From contig NZ_SWBO01000010.1 of NCBI RefSeq assembly GCF_005116475.1, positions 90,642 through 154,641 of the forward strand: 64,000 bases of DNA. Reading direction: 5' to 3'. How positions within the stretch are numbered: the stretch's first letter is position 1; the number at the start of each line of letters is the position of its first letter. Below, one piece after another: positions 1-7,558 of the stretch. This stretch comes from Pedobacter cryotolerans. Lineage in GTDB: Bacteria; Bacteroidota; Bacteroidia; Sphingobacteriales; Sphingobacteriaceae. The translations under genes were made by a program, and so were the position numbers. Below the pieces are notes generated by a model that saw nothing but the letters and a program-made list of their open reading frames with translations, searched no databases and had not been told where the DNA came from.

Positions 1-1
1 T

Positions 2-172
2 GCCCTTAAAAATAAATTTAATGGCTATGATTTTGAAGAGCATGATGATGATGTTGCTCCTGAAGTTCCGCATTTTGTGAATAAAGTGCCTAAAAAGCGA
101 AAATCAGATATTAAAGATATCGTTCATGAAGCTCATGTAGAAAGTCAGAACACCGAACAATCTATAAGTTAA
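2..172 (+). CDS. C-terminal end of an unidentified protein (5' end outside window)
   Basis: An open frame enters from the left edge and ends at TAA 170-172, giving 56 residues. The tail is hydrophilic and charged, with an acidic run (EEHDDD) followed by a basic patch (KVPKKRK) and a Ser/Gln-rich end, which suggests a disordered C-terminus. I do not recognise the family. A hairpin with a T-run at 240-274 follows, consistent with the end of a transcription unit. That it is a real gene rests on the open frame running off the window edge and on the terminator behind it. Confidence 0.5.
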   Translation, partial: ALKNKFNGYDFEEHDDDVAPEVPHFVNKVPKKRKSDIKDIVHEAHVESQNTEQSIS

Positions 173-237
173 TTCACTTGTAAAATTTGCTTTTAAAAAG
201 CAATTATTATCATTTTGGCTTCCCCATATCTCATAAA

Positions 238-274
238 AAAATCCCAACAATTTAAATTGTTAGGATTTTTTTTT
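238..274. terminator. Bidirectional rho-independent terminator
   Basis: Arms AATCCCAACAATTT and AAATTGTTAGGATT pair over 14 positions with one G-U type mismatch. A T-run follows on the plus strand and an A-run precedes it (T-run on the minus strand). It sits between the convergent ends of the partial gene at 2-172 and the minus-strand gene ending at 288, so it can serve both. Confidence 0.8.
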
Positions 275-287
275 GAGGTTGTATTAA

Positions 288-1163
288 TTACAATAGTTGA
301 GTATTCACATAATCAAAACTTGATTTAACAGAACCCATCACGTCTGGTTTGTAATTGGTTTCATGCTCAACAAAATAATGTTTAACTCCAGCCTGTTTAG
401 CTCCAGTTAAAATATTTTTAAAATCTATACTGCCTTGTCCAACTTCTGCATTTAAAGCTTTGTTGCCTTTATCCATATCTTTAACATGAAACATGGTGAA
501 GCGTTTAGGGTGTGCATTAAACAAATCTATCGGGTTTATTTCTGATCTTACTGCCCAGTATAAATCTAATTCAAAATCAACTAACTTTTTATCAGTTTCA
601 TTGAGCAAAATTTCGAATCCTGTGGTGTCGCCAAATTTTTTAAATTCAAAATCGTGGTTATGGTAAGCGATTTTTAAACCAGAAGCTTTACATAAATTAC
701 CTGCTTCATTAAGTTTAGCTGCGATTTTTTTATAATCATCAGCAGTTTTCCTCACGTTTCCATCAAGCCAAGGCACCGTTACGTAGGTACTACCTAAAAT
801 ATTTGCAGCTTCAATGTATGCTTTTAATACATCGGTATTTTTGCCCGACATGTATTCTCCCATTTCGAAATGCCCACTCGGAGAACTCATGCCATGTTGA
901 TCTAATAAAGCTTTGAAGGCCTTCGCATCTAAACCCCAAAAACCATTTTTTGCAGAATAACTAAAAGTTTCAACTTCCTTATAGCCTATGGCAGCAACCT
1001 TTGAAATAATGCTAGTGATGTCATTTTTAATCACATCTCTCAAGCTGTACAATTGCAAGCCAATTGCCTTTTTGGCCACAGGCGTACATGCAAACGATGG
1101 TGCTATTGCTACAGTTGCAGCAAATAAACCAGATTGTTTAAGGAAAGTTCTTCTAGAGTTCAT
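288..1163 (-). CDS. Exported sugar phosphate isomerase/epimerase-like TIM barrel
   Basis: A 291-residue protein of the xylose-isomerase-like TIM-barrel family (AP_endonuc_2). The start at 1163 is chosen because it gives a twin-arginine signal (NSRRTFLKQ, residues 2-10) followed by a hydrophobic stretch; an upstream ATG at 1178 would only add MLFCN. Candidate metal ligands typical of the fold are visible: YHNHD (167-171), DFELD (196-200), FHVKD (225-229) and VEHE (265-268). It lies 21 bases after the permease gene and is the last gene of the keto-sugar cluster. Related secreted proteins act on 3-keto-glycosides as epimerases or lyases, so a role on oxidised sugars in the periplasm is inferred, not shown. 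A Cys at 26 leaves open a lipid anchor. Confidence 0.85.
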   Translation of the reverse strand: MNSRRTFLKQSGLFAATVAIAPSFACTPVAKKAIGLQLYSLRDVIKNDITSIISKVAAIGYKEVETFSYSAKNGFWGLDAKAFKALLDQHGMSSPSGHFEMGEYMSGKNTDVLKAYIEAANILGSTYVTVPWLDGNVRKTADDYKKIAAKLNEAGNLCKASGLKIAYHNHDFEFKKFGDTTGFEILLNETDKKLVDFELDLYWAVRSEINPIDLFNAHPKRFTMFHVKDMDKGNKALNAEVGQGSIDFKNILTGAKQAGVKHYFVEHETNYKPDVMGSVKSSFDYVNTQLL

Positions 1164-1184
1164 ATTGCAAAATAGCATTTTTTT

Positions 1185-2411
1185 TTATAATTCTGTTTGG
1201 GTTTTGGTTTTATCGTTAAATAGCAATGCAAATATTAAAAATACTACAAAAGCTATACCTGCCGGGATAATCCAAATCATTTTCCAATCTTCAACTCCGT
1301 TAATTTTATAAGTTTCGGTGATTTGGCCAGCAACCATAAAACCAATAAGCATACCAATACCATAAGTTGCTAAAGTAATTAAACCTTGTGCAGCACTTTT
1401 AAATTTATCGCCAGCTTTAGAGTTGGTATAAATTTGGCCTGATACAAAGAAAAAATCATAACAAATGCCATGTAAAGCTATACCAATAATTAACATGAAA
1501 CTCAATTCGCCTGCATTGCCATAAGCAAATAAAACATAACGAATTGCCCAAGCCAACATACCAACCAAAATTGTTTTTTTGAAGCCGAATTTTTTGAAAA
1601 ATATAGGTAAAGCTAAAAGGAATAAAACTTCAGAAATTTGACCAATGGTCATTTTTCCTGTGGGATTTTCCATACCAACATTGGTTAAAAAATTATTTGC
1701 GTTTTGATAGTAGAATGCTAAAGGAATACAGATCAAAATAGATGAGATAAAGAAAATCAGAAAGTTTTTGTCCTTCAAAAGTTTCAATGCATCTAAGCCC
1801 AAAATATCAGAAACTGTGATTTTTTCTCCTTTACCTTTTGGTGGAGTTTTTGGTAACAAGAAACTAAATACACCAAGAACAATTGATGCAATGCTTGCCA
1901 TTAAAAATGTATTTCTCAATAATCCATCTTTAACGCCTTCTTGCGAATCCCAATGAAAAGCAAAGCTGATTAACAAACCTGCTGCGATCCAACCTAATGT
2001 ACCCCATATTCTAATACTTGAAAACTCTTTTTCAGGATCTGTCATTTGGTTAAATGAAACTGAATTTACCAAAGCTAAAGTTGGCATGTACAAAATCATA
2101 TAGCTTAACACATAAGGATAGAATACAGAAATATCTGCCGCATTGTACATCTGATACATTAAAATTGCTCCTAAAATGTGTAAAACACCAAGAATTTTTT
2201 CTGCATTAAAATAACGATCGGCAATTAAACCAATAATAAAAGGGGCGATAATTGCTCCCCAAGATTGGGTTGAAAAAACTGCACCTGTTTCGGGTCCTGA
2301 TGCACCTAAATTTTTGCTCAGAAATGTGCCAAGTGTTACAAACCATGCTCCCCAGATAAAAAATTCTAGGAACATCATAAAAGACAGTTTAACGCGGATA
2401 GTTGGGTTCAT
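1185..2411 (-). CDS. MFS permease of the nucleoside:H+ symporter (NupG-like) family
   Basis: A 408-residue, very hydrophobic protein with about 12 membrane segments. The N-terminus (KLSFMMFLEFFIWGAWFVTL) and the GLIADRYF loop after the second segment are typical of the NupG/XapB group of the major facilitator superfamily. In Bacteroidota such permeases are often found beside sugar isomerases and Gfo/Idh/MocA genes rather than nucleoside genes, so a sugar or keto-sugar is the more likely cargo here (inference from context). The gene follows a stable hairpin (2439-2474), which may set its expression apart from the upstream DUF1080 gene. Confidence 0.85.
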   Translation of the reverse strand: MNPTIRVKLSFMMFLEFFIWGAWFVTLGTFLSKNLGASGPETGAVFSTQSWGAIIAPFIIGLIADRYFNAEKILGVLHILGAILMYQMYNAADISVFYPYVLSYMILYMPTLALVNSVSFNQMTDPEKEFSSIRIWGTLGWIAAGLLISFAFHWDSQEGVKDGLLRNTFLMASIASIVLGVFSFLLPKTPPKGKGEKITVSDILGLDALKLLKDKNFLIFFISSILICIPLAFYYQNANNFLTNVGMENPTGKMTIGQISEVLFLLALPIFFKKFGFKKTILVGMLAWAIRYVLFAYGNAGELSFMLIIGIALHGICYDFFFVSGQIYTNSKAGDKFKSAAQGLITLATYGIGMLIGFMVAGQITETYKINGVEDWKMIWIIPAGIAFVVFLIFALLFNDKTKTQTEL

Positions 2412-2438
2412 TTTATATTTGGTTTTAAGTTAAATGCA

Positions 2439-2474
2439 AAAGCAAAAAGACCAAAGATTTGGCCTTTTTGCTTT
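2439..2474 (-). terminator. Stable hairpin between DUF1080 and permease genes
   Basis: AAAGCAAAAAGACCAA (2439-2454) pairs with TTGGCCTTTTTGCTTT (2459-2474) with one G-U wobble and a 4-base loop. On the minus strand it follows the DUF1080 stop (2488) and precedes the permease start (2411). The run of T after it is short, so it may be a partial terminator or an mRNA-stabilising hairpin. Confidence 0.6.
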
Positions 2475-2487
2475 AAACTTTATAATT

Positions 2488-3171
2488 TTATTTTAATTCT
2501 TTAATCATGATGTTTTTAAACCAAACCTCATCACCATGGTCTTGTAAACCAATTTTACCAGTTTTGTGTACGCCGAAACCTTCCCATTTAGCAAATTTAC
2601 TTCCTGCAATTAAGGCTTTCCAATTGTCATCCCACATGGTGGTTTTAACAACTTTAACGCCATTTAAAACTAAGGTTAATTTGCCATTATCACTAATAAT
2701 TTCTGCTTTATTCCATTCGCCAACTGGTTTAACTGGTTCGCTTTTGCTTTTAACCATATCGTACAAATCACCAGCTCTGTGTTTGGTAATTTTACCATCT
2801 GGGTGGCCATCATTATCAATAACTTGCATTTCTGGTCCAGTTAAATACGTTTGACCATATTTTTTGTCTTCAAAAATATTAAAAATGATACCGCTATTGG
2901 CTTTAGGAGCAACTTTCCATTCTAATTTTAAATGATAGTTTGTGTAAGCTTTGTCGGTAACTAAATCTCCACCACCAGTTCTACCTTTTTTGGTTGGGTT
3001 CATGTGTATGGCGCCATCAACAACTTCCCAAGCACTACCAACAGTAGTTTTGTTGTAGGTATGCCATCCCGTCATTGTTTTTCCATCGAATAAAGGCACA
3101 AAGCCTTTTTGTGCACTAGCAAATTGGCTTGCTGCGAAAATCATTAGTGCAGATAATATGTATTTTTTCAT
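2488..3171 (-). CDS. DUF1080 protein, putative 3-keto-disaccharide hydrolase, exported
   Basis: A 227-residue protein with a Sec signal peptide (MKKYILSALMIFAASQFASA, cleavage near residue 20) and one DUF1080 / 3-keto-disaccharide hydrolase domain (PF06439, a concanavalin-like jelly roll). The FVPLFDGKTMTGWHTY opening, GDLVTDKAYTNYHLKLEWK strand and SGIIFN segment are typical of the family. Members hydrolyse glycosides already oxidised at C3. The neighbours, a GMC dehydrogenase, its small subunit and a cytochrome c, can make such 3-keto substrates. It follows the Gfo/Idh/MocA gene by 73 bases, which contain a 12-bp hairpin. Substrate range cannot be read from sequence. Confidence 0.88.
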   Translation of the reverse strand: MKKYILSALMIFAASQFASAQKGFVPLFDGKTMTGWHTYNKTTVGSAWEVVDGAIHMNPTKKGRTGGGDLVTDKAYTNYHLKLEWKVAPKANSGIIFNIFEDKKYGQTYLTGPEMQVIDNDGHPDGKITKHRAGDLYDMVKSKSEPVKPVGEWNKAEIISDNGKLTLVLNGVKVVKTTMWDDNWKALIAGSKFAKWEGFGVHKTGKIGLQDHGDEVWFKNIMIKELK

Positions 3172-3192
3172 TATATAATTTTAAGGATGTCA

Positions 3193-3232
3193 AACCCATC
3201 ATCAAATTGTTTAAATAAGCTGATGATGGGTT
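3193..3232 (-). other. 12-bp perfect inverted repeat in the operon spacer
   Basis: AACCCATCATCA (3193-3204) and TGATGATGGGTT (3221-3232) are perfectly complementary with a 16-base loop. It lies in the 73-base spacer between the 3245-4702 gene and DUF1080. No T-run follows on the minus strand, so it looks like an mRNA stability or attenuation hairpin rather than a terminator. Confidence 0.55.
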
Positions 3233-3244
3233 AATTTTTGTTAA

Positions 3245-4702
3245 TTACACGCCTAAGCTGTAACCATCGCGATATTGTCTTTTCACAAACTGATTAACAT
3301 CGTCGAAGTTTGTTACTTTCATCAACTCGTTACTCCATAATAATTTTGTGTATCTACCTGGGTACGTATTTCTGCCACGCTCATCTTTACGCTGTACATC
3401 TGCTGCACGAATTGCCAAGTTAGCCATCAATAAAGCTTCTGTTAACGGACCCGCAATCTCGAATGGAGAACTTAACTCTTTTTTACCGTGTCCTGCAATT
3501 GCAGCTTCTACCCATTGTGCATAGTGACCAGCCTCCTGATTTGTTACACGAGCAAATTTTTGCGCAACTTTTAAGTTTTCCATTCTGCTTAATGGTAAAA
3601 GTTTAGGATTTCTTCCATAAGTTTCAGAAGTCATTTTGCCTTTTGTACCAATAAACAAAGTAGCGTTACCGCCATCACCAAATTTTTCGTTTGGTGCTAA
3701 TTCTTCTGGTCTTTCTGGCTGTATACCACCATCCATCCAGTGTACAGTAACATCACCTTTGGTTTTATTTGTTTTAGGGAATTTTAAAGTTACATGGCTC
3801 GATGGAGGGCAACTATCTGGGAAATATCCACGTTTAAATTCATCAACATAAACCGAACCTACACTTGCCTGTACTTCTGTTGCATATTTTAAACCTAACA
3901 CACTAAAAGGTGTTTCTAATAGGTGGCAACCCATATCTCCTAATGCACCAGTTCCATAATCCCACCATCCACGCCAGTTAAAAGGCACTAATTTATCTAC
4001 AAAATCTTTGTAAGGTGCAGTACCTAACCATAAATCCCAATCTAATTCTTTAGGAATATCTGCTTTGTTTGCAGACCATGGAATACCTTGTGGCCAAACA
4101 GGTCTATCGGTAAATGCATAAATAGTGTGCACATCGCCAATTAAACCCGCATCATACCATTCTTTCATTTGGCGTGGACCATCATTTGAAGATCCTTGAT
4201 TGCCCATTTGAGTTACAACTTTATATTTTTTCGCAGCTTCGGTTAAAGCACGAGCTTCAAAAATATCATGAGCTAAAGGTTTTTGAACATAAACGTGTTT
4301 GCCTAACTGCATAGCTGCCATAGCTTGCACAGCGTGGTTATGATCTGGCGTAGAAACAGAAACAGCATCAAAATTTTTGTGCTCTTTTTCATACATTTCA
4401 CGCCAATCTTTATAAAATTTAGCTTTTGGATATGCTTTTACGCTACCTGCAGCTCTACGGGTATCTACATCGCACAAGAAACCAATATCAGCTTTACCGC
4501 TATCGTAGAATGCTTTGATATCTCCACCACCTTTACCACCAACACCAACACCTGCTACAATTAAGCGATCACTTGGTGCTAAAAATCCTTTTCCACCCAA
4601 AACATGGCGTGGTACAATTGTAAATGCAGCAGCGGCAACTGCGGTCGATTTAAGAAAATTACGTCTGCTATTGTCTGCCGTTTCCTTATTTAAGTTTTTC
4701 AT
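3245..4702 (-). CDS. Tat-exported Gfo/Idh/MocA family oxidoreductase
   Basis: A 485-residue NAD(P)-dependent sugar oxidoreductase. The N-terminus has a twin-arginine signal (NSRRNFLKS, residues 11-19, then an Ala-rich hydrophobic stretch). A Rossmann motif GVGVGGKGG is at 51-59, followed by STPDHNHA (117-124). The lysine motif normally read as EKP is QKP here (140-142). The C-terminal domain carries WWDYGTGALGDMGCHLLE. Export by Tat suits a protein that folds around its tightly bound nucleotide before export, as in GH109-like and other Bacteroidota members. In this cluster it probably acts on oxidised sugars in the periplasm. It lies 21 bases after the cytochrome c gene. Confidence 0.88.
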   Translation of the reverse strand: MKNLNKETADNSRRNFLKSTAVAAAAFTIVPRHVLGGKGFLAPSDRLIVAGVGVGGKGGGDIKAFYDSGKADIGFLCDVDTRRAAGSVKAYPKAKFYKDWREMYEKEHKNFDAVSVSTPDHNHAVQAMAAMQLGKHVYVQKPLAHDIFEARALTEAAKKYKVVTQMGNQGSSNDGPRQMKEWYDAGLIGDVHTIYAFTDRPVWPQGIPWSANKADIPKELDWDLWLGTAPYKDFVDKLVPFNWRGWWDYGTGALGDMGCHLLETPFSVLGLKYATEVQASVGSVYVDEFKRGYFPDSCPPSSHVTLKFPKTNKTKGDVTVHWMDGGIQPERPEELAPNEKFGDGGNATLFIGTKGKMTSETYGRNPKLLPLSRMENLKVAQKFARVTNQEAGHYAQWVEAAIAGHGKKELSSPFEIAGPLTEALLMANLAIRAADVQRKDERGRNTYPGRYTKLLWSNELMKVTNFDDVNQFVKRQYRDGYSLGV

Positions 4703-4723
4703 CTATTTAATTTTAGGGTGAAA

Positions 4724-5113
4724 TTATTTTTTTAACGAAAGAATATATTTAACCATTGATTTGGCATCATCTTCTGTAATTTTTGCATGAGGTGTCATTG
4801 GTACAGCACCCCAAACTCCCTTACCGCCTTTTATAATTTTGCTCGCTAAAAGGGCTATATTTTCATCATTTGATGGATATTTTTCAGCAATTTCTTTATA
4901 TGATGGACCAATTAATTTGTTTTCCTTATGGTGGCAACCCACGCAATCAGATTTAACAATTAATAATTCTCCTGGCTCCATTGCTGATTTGCTTGCTGGG
5001 GCGGGAGTTGTAGTAGCTGTTGTTGCAGTAGTGCTTTCGGATGTGTCACCTGAGCCACCGCAAGCAGCTAAAAATAAGGCGATACCTCCCAAAAATAGAA
5101 ATGTTTTTTTCAT
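4724..5113 (-). CDS. Lipoprotein class I cytochrome c
   Basis: A 129-residue protein. The start at 5113 (MKKTFLFLGG) is chosen over an upstream ATG at 5149 because it gives a clean lipoprotein signal ending at Cys18 (FLAAC). A Thr/Ala/Pro-rich linker (about 22-42) leads to one haem c site, CVGCH (57-61). The likely axial Met is Met106 in VPMTPH. Size and layout resemble c551/c552-type electron carriers. Placed between two sugar oxidoreductase genes and in the same run as a GMC dehydrogenase, it is the natural electron acceptor for that dehydrogenase (inference). It would sit on the periplasmic side, tethered to a membrane. Confidence 0.88.
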   Translation of the reverse strand: MKKTFLFLGGIALFLAACGGSGDTSESTTATTATTTPAPASKSAMEPGELLIVKSDCVGCHHKENKLIGPSYKEIAEKYPSNDENIALLASKIIKGGKGVWGAVPMTPHAKITEDDAKSMVKYILSLKK

Positions 5114-5155
5114 GTGTTTTGTTGTGTTATGTGTTGTAGTGAGTTTCATTTAACT

Positions 5156-6211
5156 TTATGATAAGCCTAATATTGTTTTGTTAAAATCTTGATTTCCGCC
5201 AGATGCGGCAAAATCATCAAAAGCTTTTGTGGTTACTGGTATAATGTGATTTTTGATAAATTCGGCGCCTTCGCGAGCACCAGTTTCTGAATCTTTAATG
5301 CAGCATTCCCATTCCATTACTGCCCAGCCTTTATAATCGTATTGTGTTAATTTGCTAAAAATGCGTTTAAAATCAACTTGTCCATCTCCAGGAGAACGGT
5401 ATCTGCCGGCACGATTTGCCCAGCTTTGGTAACCGCCAAAAGTACCTTGTTTACCTGTCGGATTAAATTCGGCATCTTTTACATGGAAAGCTTTAATTCG
5501 CTCGTGGTAAAAATCGATGTATTGAATATAATCTAATTGTTGTAGCACAAAGTGGGATGGATCGTATAATAAACACGCTCTTGGATGATGATTTACCTTA
5601 TCTAAAAACATTTCATAAGTTTCGCCATCAAATAAATCTTCACCTGGATGAATTTCATAGCAAACATCAACCCCACAATTGTCAAATTCATTTAAAATGG
5701 GTGTCCAACGTTTGGCTAATTCAGTAAAACCGTCATCAACCAAACCTTCAGGTCTTTGTGGCCAAGGATGAAAAGTATGCCATAAAAGTGAACCGCTAAA
5801 TGTTGCATGTGCATTTAAACCTAAGTTTTGAGAAGCTTTAGCCGCGTACATCATTTGTTGTACAGCCCATTCGGTTCTAGCTTTCGGGTTTCCCTTTACT
5901 TCATTGGCAGCAAAAGCATCAAATAATGAATCGTAAGCTGGGTTTACCGCTACCAATTGCCCTTGTAAATGCGTTGATAATTCTGTAATTACCAAGCCAT
6001 GTGAGGCTACTTGTGCAGTCAATTCATCAGCATAGGTTTTACTTTCTGCAGCTAACTTTAAGTCGATAAATCTTTTATCAAGTGTTGGCATTTGAACGCC
6101 CTTGAAACCTAAATTTGCTGCCCATTTACAAATTCCATCTAACGAATTAAATGGTGCCTCATCTCCAATAAATTGGGCTAAAAATACTGCTGGTCCTTGT
6201 ATCGTTGTCAT
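5156..6211 (-). CDS. Cytoplasmic sugar phosphate isomerase/epimerase-like TIM barrel
   Basis: A 351-residue protein with no signal peptide. The start at 6211 (MTTIQGPAVFLAQF) is preferred because residues from the upstream ATG (6247) come from an intergenic repeat. It is a xylose-isomerase-like TIM barrel: CYEIHPGED, LYDPSHF, FHVKDAE and MEWECC supply the usual Glu/Asp/His metal ligands. The family includes sugar epimerases and isomerases and also keto-sugar-processing enzymes in 3-keto-glycoside clusters. It differs from the exported TIM barrel at 288-1163, so this cluster appears to have one enzyme in each compartment. It lies 42 bases upstream of the cytochrome gene. Confidence 0.85.
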   Translation of the reverse strand: MTTIQGPAVFLAQFIGDEAPFNSLDGICKWAANLGFKGVQMPTLDKRFIDLKLAAESKTYADELTAQVASHGLVITELSTHLQGQLVAVNPAYDSLFDAFAANEVKGNPKARTEWAVQQMMYAAKASQNLGLNAHATFSGSLLWHTFHPWPQRPEGLVDDGFTELAKRWTPILNEFDNCGVDVCYEIHPGEDLFDGETYEMFLDKVNHHPRACLLYDPSHFVLQQLDYIQYIDFYHERIKAFHVKDAEFNPTGKQGTFGGYQSWANRAGRYRSPGDGQVDFKRIFSKLTQYDYKGWAVMEWECCIKDSETGAREGAEFIKNHIIPVTTKAFDDFAASGGNQDFNKTILGLS

Positions 6212-6229
6212 TTTTAGTTTAGTTTTTGG

Positions 6230-6310
6230 TTGATAGTTTATAGTCAATGGTTTATAGTCAATTGTGCTTACGCAAATAGGCTATATGCTATCAACCATCA
6301 GCTATCATCA
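6230..6310. repeat. Word-like repeat block (TGATAGTTTATAGTCAA type)
   Basis: The 101-base spacer holds two runs of a degenerate short word, TTTATAGTCAA on one strand and the related GCTATCAACCATCAGCTATC as its inverted counterpart. The same vocabulary recurs at 28341-28415 and 44824-44880. No gene is seen here. Confidence 0.6.
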
Positions 6311-6312
6311 TT

Positions 6313-7467
6313 TTAAACAGTAAAATCATACCACTTTTGTTCTGATTTGCTTGAAGCAACTACATTTTCTATAAAAGCCATACCTCTTACACCTTCAGCG
6401 GCACCTGGAAAATCCAACATTTCTTCACTAGGAGTTGTTCCATTTTCTTTGGCAGCAATTGTTTGGGCGAAGTTTTTATAGATATTGGCAAATGCTTCTA
6501 AATATCCCTCTGGGTGACCAGACGGTGTTCTTGTATTGTATTTTGCGATGTCTGAATTGTAGCCATTACCAGTTCTATAAACTTGCATTGGCTGATCTAG
6601 CCATTTTACTAATAACGTGTTCGGCTCCATTTGGTGCCATTCTAAACCTCCTTTTTCGCCGTACACATAAATTTTAATAGCGTTTTCTTCACCCGCTGCA
6701 ATTTGCGATGCAAAAAGAACACCATTAGCTCCGTTATCGAATTTTAACAAAACATTACCATCATCATCTAACAATCTATTCTCTACAACGATATTTAAAT
6801 CGGCACAAATTTTTGTGATTTGTAAGCCAGAAATATACTCTGCTAAATGAGCTGCATGAGTACCAACATCGGCCATGCATCCGCTAATGCCACTTTTTGC
6901 TGGGTCTGCTCTCCAAGCCGCTTGTTTGTTATCAGCATCTGCTGGAAGACTTAACCAACCCTGCGGATATTCTACCACAACTTTTCTGATCTTGCCAAAA
7001 GCACCATCCTTAACCATTTTTTTGGCTTGTTTTACCATCGGATAACCAGAGTAGGTGTGGGTAAGGCAAATCATCAACCCTGTTTCATCAGCTTTGGCTT
7101 TTAAAGCTTTAGCTTCTGCTAAGGTTAGGGTTATGGGTTTATCAATTAAAACATGGAAGCCATTTTCTAAAGCCAACATTGCTGGCTCAAAATGTAAATT
7201 ATTAGGAGTAACAATACTTACAAAATGTATTCTCTCCGATGCGGGAAGTTTACTTTCTGCAGTTATCATTTCAGCATAGCTTGTATATATTCTATTATCG
7301 GGAAGAAACAAATCTTTACCAGATTCAATTGCATTTTCTGCATTGCTACTAAAAGCTCCGCAACTCAATTCAATTAATCCATCTAAACTTGCAGCCATCC
7401 GGTGTACAGCGCCAATAAACGCTTTTTTGCCACCGCCAACCATTCCCATTCTTATTTTTTGTTTCAT
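6313..7467 (-). CDS. Cytoplasmic Gfo/Idh/MocA family oxidoreductase
   Basis: A 384-residue protein without a signal peptide. The start at 7467 (MKQKIRMGMVGGG) is chosen because the frame upstream of it reads through a GC-rich palindromic repeat. A Rossmann glycine motif GGGKKAFIG is at 11-19, and the conserved lysine lies in IDKP (Lys110). The sequence SGISGCMADVGTHAAHL marks the substrate domain. Members reduce or oxidise sugars and inositols with NAD(P). In the 3-keto pathway, cytosolic enzymes of this family reduce 3-keto-sugars back to hexoses, which would suit its position here (inference). It is separated from the GMC gene by 91 bases of repeats and from the next gene by 101. Confidence 0.87.
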   Translation of the reverse strand: MKQKIRMGMVGGGKKAFIGAVHRMAASLDGLIELSCGAFSSNAENAIESGKDLFLPDNRIYTSYAEMITAESKLPASERIHFVSIVTPNNLHFEPAMLALENGFHVLIDKPITLTLAEAKALKAKADETGLMICLTHTYSGYPMVKQAKKMVKDGAFGKIRKVVVEYPQGWLSLPADADNKQAAWRADPAKSGISGCMADVGTHAAHLAEYISGLQITKICADLNIVVENRLLDDDGNVLLKFDNGANGVLFASQIAAGEENAIKIYVYGEKGGLEWHQMEPNTLLVKWLDQPMQVYRTGNGYNSDIAKYNTRTPSGHPEGYLEAFANIYKNFAQTIAAKENGTTPSEEMLDFPGAAEGVRGMAFIENVVASSKSEQKWYDFTV

Positions 7468-7558
7468 ATCCCTCCTAAATCCTCCCAAAGGGAGGACTTT
7501 GTATAATTTTATATTTTTAGCTCCATAAAGCCCCTCCATTGGAGGGGTTGGGGAGGAT
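7468..7558. repeat. Two inverted copies of a CCTCC...GGAGG palindromic repeat
   Basis: The spacer contains CCTCCCAAAGGGAGG (about 7482-7496) and CCCCTCCATTGGAGGGG followed by TTGGGGAGGATTT (about 7529-7559), in opposite orientation. Related copies occur at 29920-29942 and 53755-53780. The right copy runs up to the stop codon of the GMC gene. Confidence 0.65.

Noticed and set aside
988..1311. Plus-strand frame of 107 codons
   Set aside because: It is antisense to the exported TIM barrel and permease genes and has no family match.
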